Assembly (NCBI RefSeq): GCF_030272615.1
Contig: NC_081414.1
Span: 5,333,501 to 5,397,500 of the forward strand
Length of the DNA: 64,000 nucleotides
DNA from: Cryptomeria japonica
Lineage: Eukaryota; Streptophyta; Pinopsida; Cupressales; Cupressaceae
Direction: 5' to 3'
A program made the position numbers and the translations under genes. Shown piece by piece: positions 35,987-47,869 of this stretch. Each line of letters starts with the position of its first letter. Position 1 is the stretch's first letter. The notes under the pieces are model-generated. The model ran no database searches, was not told the origin of the DNA, and saw only the letters and a program-made list of their open reading frames with translations.

Positions 35987-36910
35987 AGGTATATCTTTAT
36001 CCAAGGATATTTGTATTGGAAAAATAGAGATGTTGTCTTGTTGCTTTGTTAGAATGATTACCAAGTCAAATAGGTTTTGAAACAAATGCATGGAGGTGTA
36101 TGTGGAGGCCACTACACTGCTAAAACCATTGCTCATAAGATTTTGAGGGAAAGGTATTATTGGCCTACTCTATTTGCATATGCATATAAATTAATCTAGA
36201 ATTGTGAAGCATGTTAAAAATTTTTAGGGAAGCTAAAGTTTTTAGGTGTCTTTCTATTAAGACATGTTCCATCAGAGGCCCCACTTTATCTATGGGGGAT
36301 TGATTTTATAGGGGAAATGAAAGAACCGTCTAGCGGAGGACATAAATAGATCTTAGTGGCTACAAACTATTTCACAAAGTGGATTGAAGAAATCCCAACA
36401 AGAAAGTCCACTAGCAAAATTCTTATGGAATTCATTCTTGAAAGCATCATTATCAGGTTTGGTGTTCCAATTAAGCTAGTAATAGGTAACAAGAGTTAGA
36501 TGAAGATTACTAAGATATTTTTGGATGCAAACAAAAAAGAATTGGATTCAAGGCTTGGACTATGGGTTTGCTCTCGATTGGTCTCGGGTTCGACTTTGAG
36601 GCCCAAAATCACCCGATGGATCTGGCTTATGGGCGGATTGGTCCATCCCCAAGGGCTAGTCTCACCTCAATCTCACCCCTTCATGAACCCCAACTTGACA
36701 GTAAGTAAGCCCAAGGTAAGGCAAGTTGGGCACTAGGCTTGGGTCACTGGGATACCCCGAGTTACCAAAAAAAAAAAAGATTCAAAGCTAAAGTTTTCTT
36801 TGTAGGCTGATAGGGTGACCATTAAGAAGGCCACTGGAAAATCCCCTTTGAATTTGCCTATAGGACAGATGCTAGATTTCCTGTGAATAGAAAGGAAAAT
36901 CAAGAAGATT
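35987..36910 (+). pseudogene. G2 integrase, interrupted by a SINE-like insertion
   Basis: A YLYWKNRDVV-type entry, MHGGVCGGHYTAKTIAHKIL, RERYYWPTL and NCEAC form the HHCC finger. WGIDFIGEM, TNYFTKWIEEIPT and RFGVPIKLVI are the catalytic core. The frame is then broken at 36545 by an inserted retroposon and resumes at 36779 with ADRVTIKKATGKSP. G2 ends near 36910, where copia C2 sequence begins; its 3' LTR is missing. Confidence 0.75.
36556..36778 (+). mobile_element. SINE-like retroposon insertion
   Basis: A 223-bp segment unrelated to integrase interrupts the G2 frame. It is flanked by GATTCAAGGCT (36545-36555) and GATTCAAAGCT (36779-36789), an 11-bp target duplication with one mismatch. It ends in an A-run just before the right duplication. 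Near its 5' end GGGTTCGACTT (36586-36596) matches a pol III B box. A proper A box is not seen, so it may be 5'-truncated. Its composition (GC-richer, TCACCC/CCCAA-rich) differs from the surroundings. Confidence 0.7.
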
Positions 36911-37805
36911 GGTAGAAAAAGGTGTTAGAACAAATGGGAATGTTTATTATATAAAAGATAAGAGTGCAAGCATATGTTTGTCGGCATAGAGAAATGGATG
37001 TTGGTTGTGGCACAAAAGAATGAGACATGTCAATTTTGATAACATGGTTAAGATAAGTACTACTAAAGCTATGATAGATTTGCCAACAATTATCAAACCT
37101 ATTGATGTTGTGTGCATGGAATGTCAAATAGGAAAACATATAAAGAGGAGATTCAAGAACAAAGAATATTCTACTTCTAAACCTTTGGAGCTGATTCACA
37201 TTGATCTTTGTGAACATACAAGAACAAAAGAAATCAACGAAGAAATGTATTTTATGTTTCTTATTGATGATTACTCTAGAATGACATTGTTTACTTTCTT
37301 GAAATAAAAATCTAAAGGTTTTGAGATATTTAATGTGTTCAATTTAATGGTTAAAAATCAAGTAGATTGTAAAATAAAGTGTTTGAGGTCTGATAGAGGA
37401 GGAGAGTTTACTTTAAATGAGTTTGATAGCTTTTATGACAAACATGGAATTAGAAAACATTGTTTTGCTCCTAGAACTCCTCAATAGAATGGGGTTGTAG
37501 AAAGGAAGAATATGATTATTATTGTGATGGCTAGAACTACGATGAAAGATGCTAACTTGGATAGTGTGTATTGGAAATAAGTTGTGTATACTATTGTCTA
37601 TATTCTTAATAGGGCACATATAAGAGTTAATCATCCTAAGACGCCTTATGAGATTTGGAATGGAAGACCTCCTATGGTGAAGTATTTAAGAATCTTTGGA
37701 AGTAAATGCTATGTCAGAAGAGATGAAAATGATCTAGGAAATTTTGATACCAGAATAGATGAAGGAATATTTCTGGGATATGCTACAAACAACAAGACGT
37801 ATTGA
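36911..37805 (+). pseudogene. C2 integrase
   Basis: LWHKRMRHVNFDN and CMECQIGKHI form the HHCC finger, and LIHIDLCEH and FLIDDYSRM carry the first Asp region. CLRSDRGGEF carries the second Asp. A TAG at 37485-37487 falls in the PQQNG motif (PQ-stop-NG) before VVERKN with the catalytic Glu. TPYEIWNGRPPMVKYLRIFG and GIFLGYATNN close the domain. The catalytic residues are present, but stops interrupt it. Confidence 0.85.
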
Positions 37806-39000
37806 TGTTACAACAAGAGACTAAACAAAATGGTAGAAAGAACAAATGTAAAAGTATGTGAAGAATGAGATCAAACTACTTAAAAGAAGATAGATCGGGA
37901 AGACAAAAGTGAAAGAGGGACAAATGAAGAAGAAGAAGAAGAAGAACCAAAAAAAGTACCCAAGACTCCAACTAGATATGTGAGAAAGATTCATTTAGAA
38001 GAACAAATTATTAGAGATAAAATTAAAGGTGTTCAAATGAGAAGAATAGTTGCAGAAGAAAACGAGAAAGCAAATTATTGTTTTCTTTCATAGGTTGAAT
38101 TGAAGTCTTATGAAGAAGAAAGAAAAGAAGATAGTTGGATAAAAGCAATGGAATAAGAACCAAATTAGATATAGAAAAATCAGGCATGGGAACTAGTGCC
38201 CAGACTAATGGACAAAAATGTGATAGGAACTAAGTGGGTGTTCTAGAACAAACTAAATGAACATGGGCAAGTTACACTTGGAATAAGGCAAGGTTGGTAT
38301 GTAAAGGTTATTCACAAGTTGAAGGTATAGATTTTGAGGAGACTTTTGCTTCGATAGCTAGGATGAAAGCTATAGAGACGTTTCTTTCTTTTTCTACTTA
38401 TAAGAACTTTATGGTATATCAAATGGATGTTAAGTCAACTTTTCTAAATGGATAATTTGAAGAAAAAGTATATTTTGAATATCTGGATGGGTTTAAATTG
38501 TCAAAATATTCGGAAATGATTTGTTAGTTGAAGAAAGAGTTATATGGACTCAAACAAGCACATAGAGCTTGGTATGTTAGACTTGATAGATGTTTGTTAC
38601 AACAAAATTTTAGAAAAATGTACTATTGACAACAATCTTAAATTCAAAGTTGAGGGTAACAAACTGCTGATTGTTGTTGTTTATGTTGATGATATTACAT
38701 TTGGAGGAAATGACGATCTATGCAAGGAGTTTTCTAAAAAGATGCAGAATGAATCTGAAATGTCAATTATTAAGAAGTTATCTTTGTTCCTTGGTTTATA
38801 AGTTACATAGTTAGAAGATGCAATTTTTATTTCTCAAGCCAAGTATGTCAAGGAAATGTTGAACAAGTTTGAAATGGAAAATTGTAAATCAGTTTCTACT
38901 TCCTTGGTTGTTGGTTGTGAGTTGAGCAAAGATGATAAAACTCTAGAAGTTAATTAGAAGAAGTATAGATCTATGATTGGAGGATTGTTATATTTAATTA
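37806..39000 (+). pseudogene. C2 reverse transcriptase
   Basis: After an acidic linker, TPTRYVRKIHLEEQII leads to WELVPRLMDKNVIGTKWVF. The middle part is frame-shifted with many stops. SYMDSNKHIELGMLD recalls the YGLKQAPRAWY block. From 38544 the frame gives VVVYVDDITFGGND with the catalytic YVDD intact, and then SMIGGLLYLITSRLDIM. Confidence 0.8.
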
Positions 39001-39600
39001 CCTCTAGATTAGATATTATGCAAACTATTTATTTAGTTGCAAGATTTCAAGCTAGTCTAAAGCAATGACATGAGCAAAAAGTGAAGAGGATTTTCAGGTA
39101 TTTGAAAGGTACCTCATATTTTGGTCTTCGGTATAAAAAGAATGAAGACTTCATGCTAAAAACATACATAGATGTAAATTGGGACAAATGCATCAATGAT
39201 TAAAAAAAGTACTAGTGATGGTACATTATTCTTTGGAGATAGGTGGTCTCATGGTTAAGTAAGAAGTAGGATTCAGTATCTCTATCTATTGCAAAAGAAT
39301 AATACATTACAACAATATCTTGTTGTACTCAGGTTATGTGGATGAAACAAACTCTTAAGGATATCAGAGAAACATATGATGAAGATATTCTCATCATGTG
39401 TGATAATATTGGTAGTATAAACATTTCAAAGAATCTGGTAATGCATTCAAGAACTAAACATATTTCAATCATGTATCATTTCTTAAGAGAGAAGGTTGCA
39501 GAAAGGGAAGTTAGGTTGGAGTACATTTCTACAAAAGAACGGGTTGCAATTTTTTTTACTAAAGCATTGGTGATGGATATTTTTTAGTATCTCAGGTTGA
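39001..39600 (+). pseudogene. C2 RNase H
   Basis: VKRIFRYLKGTSYFGL is followed by a damaged DADW block and VVSWLSKKQDSVSLS. The open frame 39336-39587 carries IMCDNIGSINISKN, HSRTKHISIMYHFL and the VAIFFTKAL tail. The last block corresponds to the DIFTKPL ending of copia pol, so this is the end of the polyprotein. Confidence 0.8.
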
Positions 39601-39691
39601 AACTAGGGGGGTCATTGGGCCCCTTATTTCTCTAACTAGATGCATATTTGAGGTGCATCTTTCTTGGGGAAGATTCAATGCTTATCGTTTG

Positions 39692-41338
39692 TGTAGTCAC
39701 ATAAATCTGTCCACTTAATTAAATGAATACTTAGTATTTATTTGATTATTTAACCATCAATTAATAATTAATTAAATTAATATTTAATTAATTCATCTTA
39801 ACCCTCTTCTCCTATTAATTAAATAAATTATTCAATTTATTTGATTTAATTCACTTAACCAAATTCAGACCATTAATTAAATAAATAAATAATATTTATT
39901 TAATTAAATATTCTCTCACATTTAAATAAATTAATATTTATTTAAATCCCCCAAAATCCCACCTCTCACATTTAAATAAATTAACATTTATTTAAATCAC
40001 CTTTATCCTCCACCCACTTGTATTTTCCTACAAATGCAAGTTGCACAATTATTTTAAATAAATAATTTATTTAAATCACCTTTATCCTCCACCCACTTGT
40101 ATTTTCCTACAAAAGCAAGTTGCACAACTATTTTAAATAAATTATTTATTTAAAATCCTATTTATCCTCACCCACTTGAAACCTTTAATGGTTTCCCTTA
40201 AAGTCTTCAAACTTGATGGCTTTAAAGTCTTCAAACTTAATGGCTTCCCTTAAAGTCTTCTTAAGACTTTAATGGTTTTCCTTAAAGTCTTCAAGCCTTT
40301 AATGGTTTATCTTCCTTTTTCTCATTTAAATAAATTAATATTTATTTGAATATTTATCCAAATGCAAATTACACCATTTAATTGAAATAAATGATTTTAT
40401 TTTAATTGAAAATGCCAAAATTCCTCCCACTTGTATTTTCCTACAAAATCCACTTGCATGCCTAAACTCCTTCTAGATTCTTCTAAACCCTTCCTAATTA
40501 ACCTAATCCATCCCCTAAATATTGTCACATTCCTAAGCAAATTGGAGTCACTTCTCAAAGACTCCAAAGTCTTTGAAAAGCAATTAATGCTTTGTGTGTT
40601 CAACAAATTAACCTCTAAAGTCTTCCAAACCACTTATGGCTCTTACATGACCATTAATGGTTAATTCCACTTGCACCCATGGTTAAGGACTTTGACCCCT
40701 AACTTAACCCTCATGTAACCCATGGGTCTCTTCAAAGCATTTATTTCTTTGACTAGGGTAACCATCATGTCCCCTCAAGCATTTAATGCTCCTTATCTCT
40801 CCTCTCAAGCCTCCTCATGGTGACACTTGTCAACATGGGATTGGGTTGAAAGTCTCACATGGATTGAATATCTTTCAATCCTAACCCTTGTTAAGATTGT
40901 TCAATCTTAACCCTTCATTTCCCCATTTCTTCTATAAATAGAACCCTTCTCCTCAAGCAAAGGAGGAAGCATTAGAGTATTGTTGTTATACTGGCATTAG
41001 CATAGAGCTTTCTCATAGCATCACTATCTACACTTGCATAACATTTGCTTATCATATTCAACTATCTTGAATCTCCAAATGGCATCCAAGGCTAGTGCTA
41101 AAAGCTGAGAGCTACACTCATTTGGGACTTGGAGAGGAGAGGAACAAGGGAGGAGCAACTATGAGCATCTTGATTAGCTATTTTATTCTATGTTTATATG
41201 CTTTCTATTTCATGCTTAATATCTCTCTTGATATGCCTGTTTAGGATAATCTTTTGTTGCTAACACTAACGTTTGTTTCTTGTGCTCTTGTGTGTGTTGC
41301 CATCAAACAGATTTTCTAATCCTTTTTGCAGAGCATCA
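39692..41338 (+). mobile_element. Solo LTR of the G1 gypsy family
   Basis: This 1647-bp segment runs TGTAGTCACATAAATC to TTTTTGCAGAGCATCA, the inverted counterpart of the G1 LTRs. It is flanked by GTTTG on both sides (39687-39691 and 41339-41343), a perfect target duplication. No internal sequence remains. It is shorter than the G1 LTRs mainly in the GAAGACTTTAAGGG repeat region. Confidence 0.92.
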
Positions 41339-41488
41339 GTTTGTCTCTTGGATTGATGTTGGTGCTGCTCTCAAGGGGAGTAGTGGAGTATGTAGTGTAT
41401 GTTGGGTAGTTGTACTCCTTTGTCTTTGATGTCAAAGGGGGATAGCTTTCTTGGAGGACATATTTTTTTGTTGTTTTTCCATCAATGG

Positions 41489-41501
41489 CAAAGGGGGAGA
41501 T
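41489..41501 (+). promoter_or_regulatory. C2 polypurine tract
   Basis: CAAAGGGGGAGAT directly precedes the presumed 3' LTR start at 41505. It is preceded by another AAAGGGGG run near 41435. Confidence 0.65.
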
Positions 41502-41504
41502 TTT

Positions 41505-43045
41505 TGGAAATCTAAGTTATTTGGTTGATAGTTGAGTTTTGATTTGAGTTTGGTTGTCATTGATGTGAAACTTGGTTCTATTCAGATGGAGTTTGGTTAG
41601 GACACGATCTTGTACTATTTTAGGTTTATTTGTCTAGTGTTTGGTGTTGGTTGTGGCAAATTCAAAAAAAAGGAAAGAGTTTTAATGTATTCACAAAATA
41701 GTACTTAACATATGCAAGAAACAATATTTAATGTCTCATTCATAGAATTATTTGCATTCCTCTAGATGGTAAATATTATGTTTAATGGAGTGCAGAAATT
41801 GGTTATTACTATTATTTAATAGTAAGTGTGTTTGTCATACTCGTTCAGAAAGTCTTTGGTGGCCTTTGGATATGTTGAATCTTAGGTTTTGGTTTAATGG
41901 ACATGTATATATGGTTCGTGTAGTGTTTTCATTCAATTTTTTGGCGATGTTTCTATTTTGAAAGTGATTTGTGTTGTTTTGTGTTTGGTATATCCAGTTA
42001 TGTTATGGCTTAGTGTGTCTGGTCGGATTATCTTGTTTGGATCATACATTTTTGGTCTAGATATGCATTGAAGGTTGAGTTATAACATTGTTATGGGGCT
42101 TACCATGTTTGATAGAGATCTATGTTAGGTAAGTTGCTTTGGAAGATGTTTTTTTGTTGATTGAGTGTGAAGCCTTATTGTTTATCTACACATTTCATTT
42201 GGTGGTGAATTTGGAGGATGTGTTGATGTGTGATGTTTGTTGGATTTGACTTGGAAGAATGTATTGCGATGGTTTTGGGTCCCCTCTTTCTCCTAGAGTG
42301 GACTGCTTTGAGTATTTTTGGTCTAGGTGGCTTATTTTGTGTAATAATATTTATTTTGTTCTTGGTCGACCCTCAATTAAGTTTTTGATGGTCTGTTTTA
42401 TATTTAAGGAGTGTATATGTGTGAGTTGTGTATGGGATAGTGTGTGAATTGATGAGAAGTGAATGTGAATGATGTGCAAGTAGATTTGAGACAACAAATT
42501 TGTGAAAGTCAGATTGTGAAGAGCTTTGAAAGTGGTACATTTAGTGAAATGGTGTGTTGTGATAGTGGTGATTATCAGAGATGTTTACCATTATGTTGGT
42601 CGCTTGACACAAAGGTTCAAGGATAATTTCATGATCAAGATATTCTTCTCATATTAGTTCTTCTATACTTTTTGTTGCTGGAAGACAATGGGTCTTTTGG
42701 AAACCTCCTTTGTATTGTGCCCTAAAGGAGTGTGCCTCAATTCCGAAAGTCCATGTATCTTTCTCTGAGGCAACGCACCTTATTCTTGCAAGTTTATCAA
42801 GTGCATGATTATCCTTAATTGTTAGCCTAAAATTTGTAATCAATTATATTTATATTGTGACTATGATTCCCACTATAGTTTTTACCTGATTGGGTTTTCC
42901 ACACAAATTTGGTGTTCATGTGTTGATGGTTGATGTTTTTAGTGTTGTTGTTAATCATTGTTTAATATTAGTTAGATCAGATTTGAAATTTTTCAGATTG
43001 ATTCACCCCCCTCTCAATCCTAATGTGGTCTTAATAGTACCTCCC
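41505..43045 (+). repeat. C2 3' LTR, approximate right end
   Basis: It starts TGGAAATCTAAG after the PPT. It contains the shared LTR box (about 42868-42925, GGGTTTTCCACAC...TTGGTGTT) and a GATTCACCCCCCTCTCA block near 43000 like that near the end of the C1 LTR. The terminal CA was not fixed because no partner LTR is in the window. Confidence 0.55.
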
Positions 43046-43489
43046 TTTTACAACTCATTTATGTGTCCGATGCATTTTATATTTGCTATTTCAGGAGACC
43101 CAACTTTGAGAGGCCATAACTTTTGAACTGGGTGTTCGATCGATGAACCATTTGAAGCACTAGAAATATCATGATATGCTCTATCAACATAAAACCTACT
43201 AATTTAGATATGAACACTTTTGAGCTATTTTGGAGCCTATAAATCCCTCAAAATTGAATTTTTTCATTCAGAACTTGCAAAAATGGAAACTTTAATATTT
43301 TTAAATTTAGACATGATCTTGCAATGAAAAATTATCAACATACTTATCTAACCAATCCAAATATTTTGGGAAAATTTTGGACCAATTCATGCTCAAATGA
43401 AAACTTACAATAACCTTTTTTTAAATGCAAGGTTGAGACACCATTTTTATAACATTAAGCAGCAGCTATCAAAAGAAAAAATCTAATAG
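43046..43489. other. Unidentified spacer
   Basis: AT-rich with no coding domain. It lies between the C2 LTR and copia fragment C4. Confidence 0.3.
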
Positions 43490-44147
43490 ATGCCATTTTT
43501 GCAATAAGAGAAAATATCTCACCATAATCAACACCCCCAACTTGAGAGTAGCCTTTCACAACCAACATTGCTTTAGACATCTCAATCCCTCCATCTGAAC
43601 CAATCTTTTTCTTGAATATTCATTTGCAACCAACAAGTATTATTCCTTGAAGAAATGGTATAAGATCCCATGTATCATTCTTTTTCAAAGTTGTCATTTC
43701 TTCATCCATAACAATCTTCCAAAATTATGCATCATTCATACCTAATGCGACCTCTATAGATCTAGGTTCATCCATATTAATATTCAAAGAAAATATACAT
43801 CTCCAATCATCAAGTGAGTGCCTTTTAGGTGGTTGTCTATGTCTTGCAAACCTTAAAACAATCTAAGTTTGAGGTTCTTCCTCCTCTTTTAAAGATTCAG
43901 AGCTAGATGAGATGTCCTCAACTTCTTTCCTTTCCAGGGGTATCTATTCAACTCTTTCAGGAATAGAAGGAAATTGAATCACATCTTACTGTTTAGTCTA
44001 TTCTAGCTACAAATAATGTGGCTTCATTTCTCTAAAAATAACACTTCTACTATGTATTACCTTTTTTGCAACAAGGTCCCAAAACTTGTATCCTTTCACA
44101 CCATAATTTTATCTGATGTAGATACATTTCACAACCTTGTTATCCAA
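43490..44147 (-). pseudogene. Copia C4 pol fragment: integrase tail and RT start
   Basis: On the minus strand LDNKVVKCIYIR, GVKGYKFWDLVAKKVI and SVIFREMKPHYL are followed by an acidic linker, RHRQPPKRHSLDDW, and FWKIVMDEEMTTLKKNDTWDLIPF. This is the standard copia passage from integrase C-terminus to RT. Stops occur where Trp, Gln or Tyr are expected. The sequence stops inside RT near 43490. Confidence 0.75.
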
Positions 44148-47100
44148 TGTTGTGTCGGTTGTTCCAAGTGATGTCTCAGAATTACCTAAGAATTAGCCTT
44201 CTTCCTTCAACAAAATTCTGAGATCATTAGCCAATTGACAATGGTTTCCAATAAACTAAGCAACCCTTCTACACTTTTGGCTTTGCAAAACCTAGGCAGG
44301 TAGAACTCTAGCAACATTTATAAATATGACATAAATTAAGACAAATGTTGCATATAACAGATAGATCTTAGCAAGAACACCCAAAATACATAAAACATCA
44401 TCCAGAATTGGCTCTATTATGGTTATATTTCATTTATGCATAACTGAGAGCAAAAAAATTACTCCAACTCTACTCCTACAAACATTAAAAGGAAAATAGA
44501 TTTTGATAATTTAAATCTTTCTGAAAATACATTCGACAAGACAATAGATTAGTGCATATTCCTGGGTTATGGAGTCAAATAAGAAATCATTAATGAATTA
44601 CCCCAACAAGTTAAATCTAATCAGTAGGTCTTTCTATGTTAATGCATTAGATTAACAAACCCTCTTATGTAATCACAAAGTTCTACTTACTGATCCAAAG
44701 CTATTCACTCATAATCACAATTATATAATCAAACAAGAATAACTTTTCCTTGAAAAGAGCAGTGAAAAAGATAATACAATCACAAGAAAACTGTGATGAC
44801 AAATTTTGGTATCCTTGATACTTTAATTCATATGATTAAAAATATATAGCCTAGAGACAACCCTATGATATTATCAAAATAGTCCTGAATCTGATTGACA
44901 TTTTGTTTAAGAAAATATTTAAAATTTACAGATCTTTTCCATAACCAGTTTTCAACATTTTCTATTTAATCCGTCTGATATGAATTTCCAGAACCCACGG
45001 AAAGAAGAAGAATGGAGAATAAATAGGAAGAGTAGAAGCTTCCAAAATCTCCCATTTGCTGCCACATGCACCTTTCTCTTTCATCTCTCTGCAACAGAAA
45101 AAACAAATCTTGCCTTTTAAACATTCTGACCTGCACCTTTTCCTTTTGTTATGCAAAACATTATTCCTTTACTTTGTCTTTGTTTGCCACCAAAATTTAT
45201 TTGATTTTCTGTTTTGTCTCTTTCCCGTGGAAGCACTCTTTTATCCTTGTCTTTCACTTATCTTCACTATATGGAATTGCAACTACTTTGTCTTTATTCT
45301 CCTATCTCACCTATCCATATTCCTCTGCAAAAGTCTTTATCTCTAAGTGAAAACATTTCAATTTTTGGGCAAACCATATATTCTTATAGTAAAACAATAA
45401 ACATGCCCTCTTTCTTTACATGTGTTTTCATTTTCATGCTTATCCAATCAATATTTGTTTTAATACTTTTTAATAGTTGGTGAACATATTTCAATTCTGT
45501 ACACTATTTGGAATCCCTCTATGTGACCACATTTCTCAGAGAGAATAAAACTGACATATATTATGCCCTCATAATTAACCTCCTTTTTACTCACATGAAT
45601 ACTTCATCCACATTGGTAAAATATGCACATGCGTTTTACTTTAGTGGTGAAAATTCTTTCATTATGAGTAATGATATTCACCCAGTGAAAAATCACTCTT
45701 ACCTTTCACACATTCACCTTGGGTATGTATTCTTTAAGCTTTGCACCCTTAATTTTCACCTCCTTATGCATTTTACCCCTTTCTTGAATAATTTATTTGT
45801 CGTTGTTGCAAAAACTTTATAGTGGAAGATAAATATATTATTTAACTGTTTGCATATCTCCATCTTTTCATTAGTTCCACCTGCAAAATGTTTCACCCTT
45901 CAAGTGGAAAATTTTAACCCCTGCACCATAGTCTCTACAACTTCACTAATTTTCATGAAAACAAAATAATTCTCCACACACATATACCAAAATAAGCCTC
46001 GCATAGCTTCCGCAACTTATGGTGAATGTATCTTTTGATCTGCGATTTGAGTTTTCCTGCTACTTTGAGAGTTTTTTGAGGACTAAGTCTACTAAAACAT
46101 ATCCAGGGATCGGCCAAAACAAGATTGTATTTTAAAAGATATCATCATATTGGTGACGAGTAGAATTTACATCTGCAAATTGCATTTTCTTGAAGATTTC
46201 TAAAATATTTTCAAAAGTCTATTTTATGTATATCTTGCAATCATTGTAACCATGAGACCACATTTATTATTCATCTCCTCTTCCATGCATACATAGTTGT
46301 CATTGTATTTGCTTTAAAACTTTAAACCTTTTGCAACAAATCCATTTCCCCCATAGATTTAGGGCACATCTATGATTCACTCGGGGCACATTGAGTTCCC
46401 CTTTTTCGCCCTACTAAGCCCCAAGAAGATAATTTTCTTTTATGAATATGAAATGCATTAAACACATTTCATGTTGATTTGACCACTTACTCAAGGCTTG
46501 TTGAACTTAAAATATTACTTTGTTGAGTTCCGAGCTCCTTTTTCACTTGCTTTGTGAAGACAAGGTGCGCCCCCCCCCCCCCCCCCCCCCCCAAATGGAA
46601 ATGTATTTAATAATGTTTTTACATCATTATTGAATAATGATTTAAATTAAACCATCTTATAACCCCTTTTCTTCTTGCCCCAAGACTTTGGAGGAGGGAC
46701 CCATCAACACGTCTTCAGTCCTTATAATAATACCTAAAACCACTTAAATATGCATATGGACCAAAAATATGAATATAAATACTAAAAATTTTATTTTCAA
46801 CATTTTGCAAAAAGGCCAAACCAAGCTTGGGGACTTTAAAAACCATGTTAAAAAACTAATCAAATGGCCACTTGAGACTATGGCACCTGACAGGCTTGTA
46901 GTCTGATATATTGTGAACCATTTTGTAAAATGAATTCTCATGACAATTCCTGGAGTGCGAGATATTAATCTCTAAAGTTGACAACTTGGTTGTTTCTGCA
47001 TTGTTCTTTACCAAAACCCCTTCCAAGCCCTGTTTCAAATCCATTTTGAAAAAATAGCAAATAACATCATGAGGGTCTAGAACCTTGGACAATGGACCAT

Positions 47101-47869
47101 TAAACTACAAAGATTTCAAGGAACCAACTGGTTTAGAATGCAAGTCTTTGAACTGAAAGATAAAAAATAAAATGCAAAGGAACTTAAACTAGTTTAACAC
47201 TGATTTTGCCTGTTAATCTGAATAATTTGCATTTCATTTTTGGCCTGGAATGGACATCAAATAAAGTCTGGGGGTCCTACTAACTGACACATAAGCTCAT
47301 CTAGATGCAAGGGATCACAAAAAGATATGATCTGGATATAACAATCATCAGGGTGCAAGATATGAATGCTCCGAGTGAGCTCTCTTGAAACACTTTTATT
47401 GTGCAATCTGCAAAACATAACAAATTGCAAAGGGTTTGAGCTTGGCAAACATATCAAATGAGGTCTCGGGGATCTTCAAATGGGCAAAGGGGCACACAAA
47501 ATTGTAGGGAACACAAGGAAACAAGCGGTTTATCATGACAATCAACTGAGTGTGAAATGCAAGCCTCTAAAGTAGGCTACTTAGTCTTTTCTAAAACATG
47601 TGCACACAGTGAACCTTTGTTAACCCCTTAAATCAAGTGCTCCAAAAATGCATCAAATATGATCACAGAAGGTTGCAAGATGACCTATTCCATCTTTGAT
47701 AAGTACTCAACACTTCTTCAAAGTGATTTTGCATAACAATCAACGAGCTTAAAATTGGAGCTCTCCAAAGTGAGCTACTTTGACAAGATTTTGTAGTTGC
47801 TTTTCCGAGTGCATAGGCAAAATTTTACATGGGCCCTCAAAATTTACCCAAATTTTGGAGGTTCCAACA
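44148..47869. other. Unidentified 3.7-kb insertion splitting copia C4
   Basis: C4 integrase reads ...EKRTK on one side (47870 upwards) and LDNK... on the other (44147 downwards). These two strings are contiguous in copia integrases, so everything between is inserted. The edges read TGTTG TGTCGG on the left and GGTTCCAACA CTTTG on the right, compatible with TG...CA ends and a badly mutated duplication (TGTTG/CTTTG). No coding domain is readable inside; short frames near 45056-45822 are low-complexity. It may be a non-autonomous LTR element. Confidence 0.5.
46570..46592 (+). repeat. 23-base C homopolymer
   Basis: An uninterrupted run of 23 C lies in otherwise AT-rich DNA. Length may be affected by sequencing or assembly error. 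Confidence 0.85.

Larger units (their letters stand above)
36911..43045 (+). mobile_element. 5'-truncated Ty1/copia element C2, carrying a solo gypsy LTR
   Basis: The element begins abruptly inside pol (NGNVYYIKDKS, the stretch before the GAG-pre-integrase domain). It runs through integrase, RT and RNase H to a PPT and a 3' LTR. Its 5' LTR, gag and protease are absent. The G1-family solo LTR at 39692-41338 sits in its 3' untranslated region. The right end is approximate, because with only one LTR the terminal CA could not be fixed. Confidence 0.75.

Noticed and set aside
42259-42447. Short frame within the C2 LTR
   Set aside because: It is LTR sequence with no domain and no support as a gene.
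45056-45822. Overlapping hydrophobic frames of about 90-104 codons
   Set aside because: They overlap in different phases and are rich in Phe, Leu and Ser from T/C-rich sequence, typical of chance translation.
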